64,000 nt of DNA. Origin: Lytechinus variegatus. Taxonomy: Eukaryota; Echinodermata; Echinoidea; Temnopleuroida; Toxopneustidae. Where the stretch lies: NCBI RefSeq assembly GCF_018143015.1, contig NC_054752.1, positions 6,497,216 to 6,561,215 on the forward strand, written 5' to 3'. Within the stretch, counting starts at the first letter, position 1, and every line of letters starts with the position of its first letter. A model generated the notes under the pieces. It was not told where the DNA came from, made no database searches, and saw only the letters and a program-made list of their open reading frames with translations. Position numbers and translations under genes: made by a program. Shown here piece after piece: positions 59,599 through 64,000 of the stretch.

Positions 59599-60172
59599 AG
59601 CCAGCCTGACACTTGCACGATTTTGTGTCACGCATTGGCACGACTCAAGTCGTGCCAGTGCGCAAACTAGTCGTGAACTGGCGTGATGTGTGCGTAAACA
59701 CGTCATGACACGTCGTGACTTCGTGCCATGTCGGGACGAGAATTTTGAAATGTTCAAAATTTTGGTCACGACAAAATTTAGCGACCGGGTCATGAACTAT
59801 GCGCAAACTGTTCGTGAACTCGTCGGGACGATAAGGGAGGATGCGTGCCAGTGCGTGGCAGTGCGCGCCATGCCACGACTGTCACGAATAGTTCACGAAC
59901 AGCTCACGTCGAGTTCACGAATAGTTCAGCACGACACTTTCCGAATTGCACAAACTCGTCGTGCCATTGCGGGAAGTGCGTAAACTATGCGCAAATTATG
60001 CTTGAACTCGTCGTGCCAGTTCGTGTCAACGTGGACACTGACGGGCACGCATTCGTGAACTATGCGTGAACAAGTCGTAAACAGTGCGGGAGCCTCCCAA
60101 TTCGTGCCCCAAAATGGCACGACTTGCCACGACAAAGTCGTGGCCAAAAGTCGTGCAAGTGTCAGCCTGGCT
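59599..60172. mobile_element. 574-bp inverted-repeat element built of CGTCGTGCCA-type words
   Basis: It starts AGCCAGCCTGACACTTGCAC and ends with the inverted GTGCAAGTGTCAGCCTGGCT; ATA flanks both sides. The interior is a mosaic of GTCGTGCCA, TGCGCAAACT and GTTCGTGAAC words in both orientations, unusually rich in CpG for this window. Both strands show open stretches, but they follow the word repeats and are not called as genes. Confidence 0.75.
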
Positions 60173-60234
60173 ATATTCTTTTTTTTTCTTTTTTTTTTGC
60201 TTTTTGAATACCAAATCACTATTTTTGCTACTTA

Positions 60235-60437
60235 CACTCTAAAAACAAATCAGTGAAAAATGACTAGGTAGTAGGGTCAGCTGGGAGCAACTGTTATTCT
60301 AGTCATATTTGACTATTTTCTAGTCGTATTTTACTAGAACATAGTTATTTCTGACTAGAATATATGTTAGAAATGTGACTCAGTAATTGCTCCCAGACTA
60401 CTGGTCTAGTCAATTTGACTGACTTGTTTTAAGAGTG
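60235..60437. mobile_element. TA-flanked MITE, TGACTAG-word family, copy 1
   Basis: Starts CACTCTAAAAACAAATCAG and ends CTTGTTTTAAGAGTG; TA at 60233-60234 and 60438-60439. CTAGTC/GACTAG words recur through the body. Confidence 0.9.
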
Positions 60438-61123
60438 TACAGGAAACTTTCCCAGGCGATTTGGGATGGCTAATCACAGTTTTCAGTATTATTATTAATA
60501 TTATCATCACCATCAGATAATCCTCATCATCAACAACACTAAAAAAATATTGGTATCACATAATTCAGTCACTGTTACTATTATTACCGTTATTATCAGT
60601 TCAGTACAAGTCGTTTAGAATAATAACGTCGTTTGTTTGGGATGTAATATCAAAATGTAATTAATATACCTGTTAGAATCATCAATTCACGTATTTAATC
60701 TATTAATGACAACTTCCGAACATGTTTAGAATATTTTTTTAATATGATAGTGTGAATGGGATGTGTGTCTATACAAATCCTCGTACACTCCTGACAATTT
60801 TAATTATCTCTCTACCTCTTCATAATCAGAATAATGGACGCCAGTCCTCTTGATAATTCGATGGTTTCGTGTGGTTTTTATTATCTAGGGGGCGGAGAGA
60901 AATTATCACAAAGGGATAAATTAAGATAATGGATAATGCTCGGGGCGTGTAGAACAATAGATTGATAATGTCCAACAGAAACATATCCCAATATTACATG
61001 GTACCATATCCTAGAACGCGGCCTCCTTGCAATTAAAACCATTACAACATGTACAACGGACCCCATCCCCCCCCCCCCCCCATTTAAAGATAAGATAATA
61101 CTTGGCGCACATGTGACATCGGC

Positions 61124-61294
61124 GGGTGTTACATAAAGCTGTTCGTAAGTTAAGAGCGACTCTAAGAACGACTGGTGAACCTTTCTCATGCGCTAAATAA
61201 TCAATAATGGTATACATCATTTACCACAAGAAAGGATCACCAGTCGTTCGTAAAGTCGTTCTTATCTTACGAACAGCTTTGTGAAACGGCCCCC
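61124..61294. mobile_element. GGGTCGTTTCATAAAG-ended MITE, copy C
   Basis: Starts GGGTGTTACATAAAGCTGTT and ends AACAGCTTTGTGAAACGGCC. TAAGAGCGACT and the inverted AGTCGTTCTTA words are present in both arms. Confidence 0.78.
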
Positions 61295-62015
61295 AGGGAT
61301 GGTTGCAGGGAGATTTCATTTAATTTGTTTCATTTCATTTGCAACCAAGTACAAATCAGAAAAATACACTTTAGTCAAAACGTCTACATGTCTGATCACG
61401 TAAAAAATGTATTTTACTTCCAAAAGGTTCCATTTTACGATCAAGAATACAAATAAATTAAGGAAAACGGAAAACAAGATTGCGCCATCATTACACACGA
61501 ATTGAAAACGCTGTTTGAATATTTTATACAACGCTATTTACTACTATATTAACCTTACCAATGTTGTTTTTCTTTTGTTTAAACAAGTTTTTTAATTCTT
61601 AAATAACAAAGTTTACTTTTTTAATATTTAATTCTCAATCAATTATTGAGCAGGTCGTTGAAACTGGTGAAGAACTATTGTAAGGTTTATATCGTAAACA
61701 TTGTTGCATTAGATTTTAAACAGCATTTTTACTTCACACTTAAAATAAATGAATAGCATATATAGGAATACACGATTAATAACAAAAGAAGTATGACATT
61801 ATATTAAACTTCGATACATACATGTATATTTACTATTGAAACACATTTTTCAGAGAAAAGTAACTTTCATGCCTCGACCGTTTTAACATAAATGTAATTA
61901 GTTTGAAGTTCTCATCCTATTTGTATTTCACTGTATTATATAATATTGAATTAATACATTGAAGTGACATACAATCATATGATTTTGTTAATAATCGTTA
62001 TTGAATAAAATCATA

Positions 62016-62234
62016 CACTCTAAAAACAAATCAGTCAAAAATGACTAGTTAATAGGGTCAGCTGGGAGCAACTGTTATTCTAGTCATATTTGACTATTTT
62101 CTAGTCGTATTTTACTAGAACATAGTTATTTCTGACTAGAATATACGTCAGAAATGTGATTATCAGGATTGTCATATCAGTTGCACCCAGCTGACTACTG
62201 GTCTAGTCAATTTGACTGATTTGTTTTAAGAGTG
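62016..62234. mobile_element. TA-flanked MITE, TGACTAG-word family, copy 2
   Basis: Near-identical to 60235-60437 with one extra internal segment of about 16 bp. TA at 62014-62015 and 62235-62236. Confidence 0.9.
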
Positions 62235-62328
62235 TATGGGATAAGATTCTTGTACTTCAAAAAGCAGTGAGTTATGCTTAAACATACATGCAATCTTCTC
62301 CCAGATGGTCTTATAACCTATAGAAATA

Positions 62329-62861
62329 GCAGTGCGTCCCAGAAAAAGGAAACCGGGATTTCCATGTGCTTTTTTCTTCAAAGGCAAATACGCTATATTT
62401 CATTTACATAATCTTTATAATTCAATTATACCTCTTTATTTTGATACCTAACATGAGACGAACACTTAACGCATTAATGAGCAAGAAGAGTTTGAAATTT
62501 TAATGTAAAAACGGTTGCTCAGAAAAAAAAATGGGACAAGATTTGTTCGAGATACGACGACCGTGCTTATTCGACGATTGGCTCATAAGCATTTCTATTT
62601 GGGGGGGGGGGTTAAAATTCTCTTAATGTTCTCTGAAATGAAAGTGGATTCAGATTCACAGGTGAGTTTCTGCACAAGTAGTTGCCTGAATATTTATTGT
62701 TTGTAATATGCCATGCGTGAACGATTTGCTTAGCTATTGGTTTCAAATTCGAGATGAGATTCCACTCTTGCCAAGAGTATCAAATTTATAGCAAAAAACA
62801 TATTATATAATTGTGAAATCTATCTCTTAAAACGGTTCTCTTTTTTGCGGGACGTACTGTA
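62329..62861. mobile_element. TA-flanked element ending GCAGTGCGTCCC
   Basis: Left GCAGTGCGTCCCAGAAAAAG and right CTTTTTTGCGGGACGTACTG are inverted. TA precedes 62329 and follows 62861. The first 270 bp match 46160-46425 in the opposite orientation. No coding sequence. The ends fit a Tc1/mariner-type non-autonomous element. Confidence 0.68.
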
Positions 62862-63784
62862 TATGAACTTTATTCTGAATACTATTCGAGGGATATATAT
62901 CATGGATGCGTTGAGTTTCATTTTATTGTATACACCATTCACGTTGTACACATAAACTTGTTCAATATCTTAAAATCGTAATGTATATAAGATTCATTTT
63001 TATTCTCATGATTGAGATGATCATCTTTTTCAAAGATTTATATTAATTGTATCATTATTCAGTCTAGAATTATGCATATTCAACGATTTTCTTGTATATA
63101 CAATCATACGATTTTACAAAAAATGACATCTTAAAATTTTGAGTACATGTGTTCATTTTGGTGTCCTTTCAATGATTTTTACTATCATAAAGAAGGAATC
63201 AAACTCCATGAATAATTAGCGAACGAGAGAAGAGAATTTGCTGCAAAGTGGGGGAGGGAAAGGGGTGAAAAAAAAACGAAAGAGGATGGAATAAAGAAAG
63301 AGAAATTGAGGAGGGGCAAAAAGGATGGATAGATGAGTAAAGAGTGCTGAAGAGAGGGAGAGAGAGGGGGTTGAGAAGGAAGAGAAATGCTAATATGAAA
63401 TAAAAAGGAAACACTTGTGTAATGAATCAAGGGTTCTCCCCCAATTCCCCGGTCTCACAAAGAAATGCGAATAGACCAGTAGACGTCTTAAGTGTAGAAG
63501 ACTTCGAGAAGCTAAGTACAGGCTTTTTTGTTGATTTGTCTTTTAAATGGGTATTGAAGTAAAGTCAGCTTGGTTGCCACCTTGACAACCTTAAGCATTT
63601 CTTTTTCTTTGCATAACCGCGTAAACATCTAATTATCATGTACAATATGATATGTAATATGCAATCAATTTTACACCAGAAAGTCTGAAAATCTGAAAAC
63701 AAAAATAAATGTAATACCATTTTCTAAAGGCTCCTGTGACAAAAATGTATCCATGTAGGACACTATCAAGGAGGACTTCATCAA
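62862..63784. other. No recognisable gene
   Basis: AT-rich sequence and a GA-rich tract (63230-63400). Nothing else is assignable. Confidence 0.5.
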
Positions 63785-64000
63785 GGACACTTTCTCTTAT
63801 CTAACCCCCTTTTCCACTTTTCCACCCCTTTTATTCCATCTTCTCTCCATCTTACTCCTCCTTTAATCTCCTCCCCTCCTTTTCTTCTGTCGTCCTTTCA
63901 CCCTCTTATATTCCTCCTCCTTTCATGTCTTCCCCTTCTCTTCTTTCACCCCTTTCATCCCCTGTCTCTCCATCTTCCTCCTCCTTTCATCTCCTCCTCC
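63785..64000 (+). repeat. Pyrimidine-rich CTCCTC tract at window edge
   Basis: Degenerate TCTCCTCC/CATCTTC repeats run to the window's end. A purine-rich counterpart (GAGAGAGGG) lies at 63230-63400. Confidence 0.85.

Noticed and set aside
1..64000. CRISPR array, prophage, operon or bacterial mobile element
   Set aside because: No direct-repeat/spacer array, no dense genes and no ribosome-binding-site-led frames; the window is animal nuclear DNA.

Overview
This is a 64-kb piece of an animal nuclear genome. It is AT-rich and made almost wholly of non-coding DNA, introns and transposable-element debris. There are no operons, no bacterial-type gene packing, no CRISPR array and no intact long reading frame. 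The repeat types point to an echinoderm, most likely a sea urchin or close relative: GCGAGCGCGAAGCG-type periodic repeats, hAT ends reading CAGTGGCGTACC next to G-runs, tRNA-headed SINEs with ATT tails, and dense palindromic MITEs. The species assignment is inference from general familiarity, not a database match.

One gene is well supported. Two plus-strand exons (8869-9215 and 12779-13012) join in frame across a 3.56-kb GT-AG intron. They encode the C-terminal 190 residues of a Ly6/uPAR (three-finger) protein with a hydrophobic tail typical of GPI anchoring. Its first exon(s) are not identified. The intron holds a 131-bp duplication, a hAT-type insertion and an inverted 42-bp satellite. Three weaker coding candidates are a minus-strand Cys-rich exon (20060-20162), a plus-strand Cys-rich stretch (19691-19786), and a short alpha-glucosidase/SLC3-like relic (31625-31720).

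The mobile-element layer is rich. A complete but dead Tc1/mariner copy (16051-17940) has TA duplications, about 225-bp arms and a frameshifted DDE transposase. Seven small TA-flanked MITEs begin CACT(G/C)YAAAA and contain a short word repeated with its complement (GGTGTTA, AGTGCT, AGAGCT or TGACTAG depending on family). Two further element sets follow the same plan. Several short hAT-type elements carry 8-bp target duplications. tRNA-headed SINEs lie at 465, 4811, 40067, 41633, 52775 and 52974. A 0.94-kb element (29774-30714) contains a minus-strand segment resembling the 5' domain of SRP (7SL) RNA with A- and B-box motifs.

Region by region: 0-8 kb holds SINE, hAT and MITE insertions; 8.9-13 kb the Ly6 gene; 13-20 kb hAT-type and Tc1 elements plus MITEs; 20-36 kb mostly featureless AT-rich DNA with MITEs, AT microsatellites and the 7SL-like element; 36.3-37.1 kb a GT-rich minisatellite; 39.8 kb a fresh triplication; 44.7 kb a long near-perfect hairpin; 47-63 kb several MITE families, two SINEs and a 574-bp foldback element. 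The strongest candidate for something undescribed is the set of MITEs that keep their termini and architecture while swapping the internal palindromic word.
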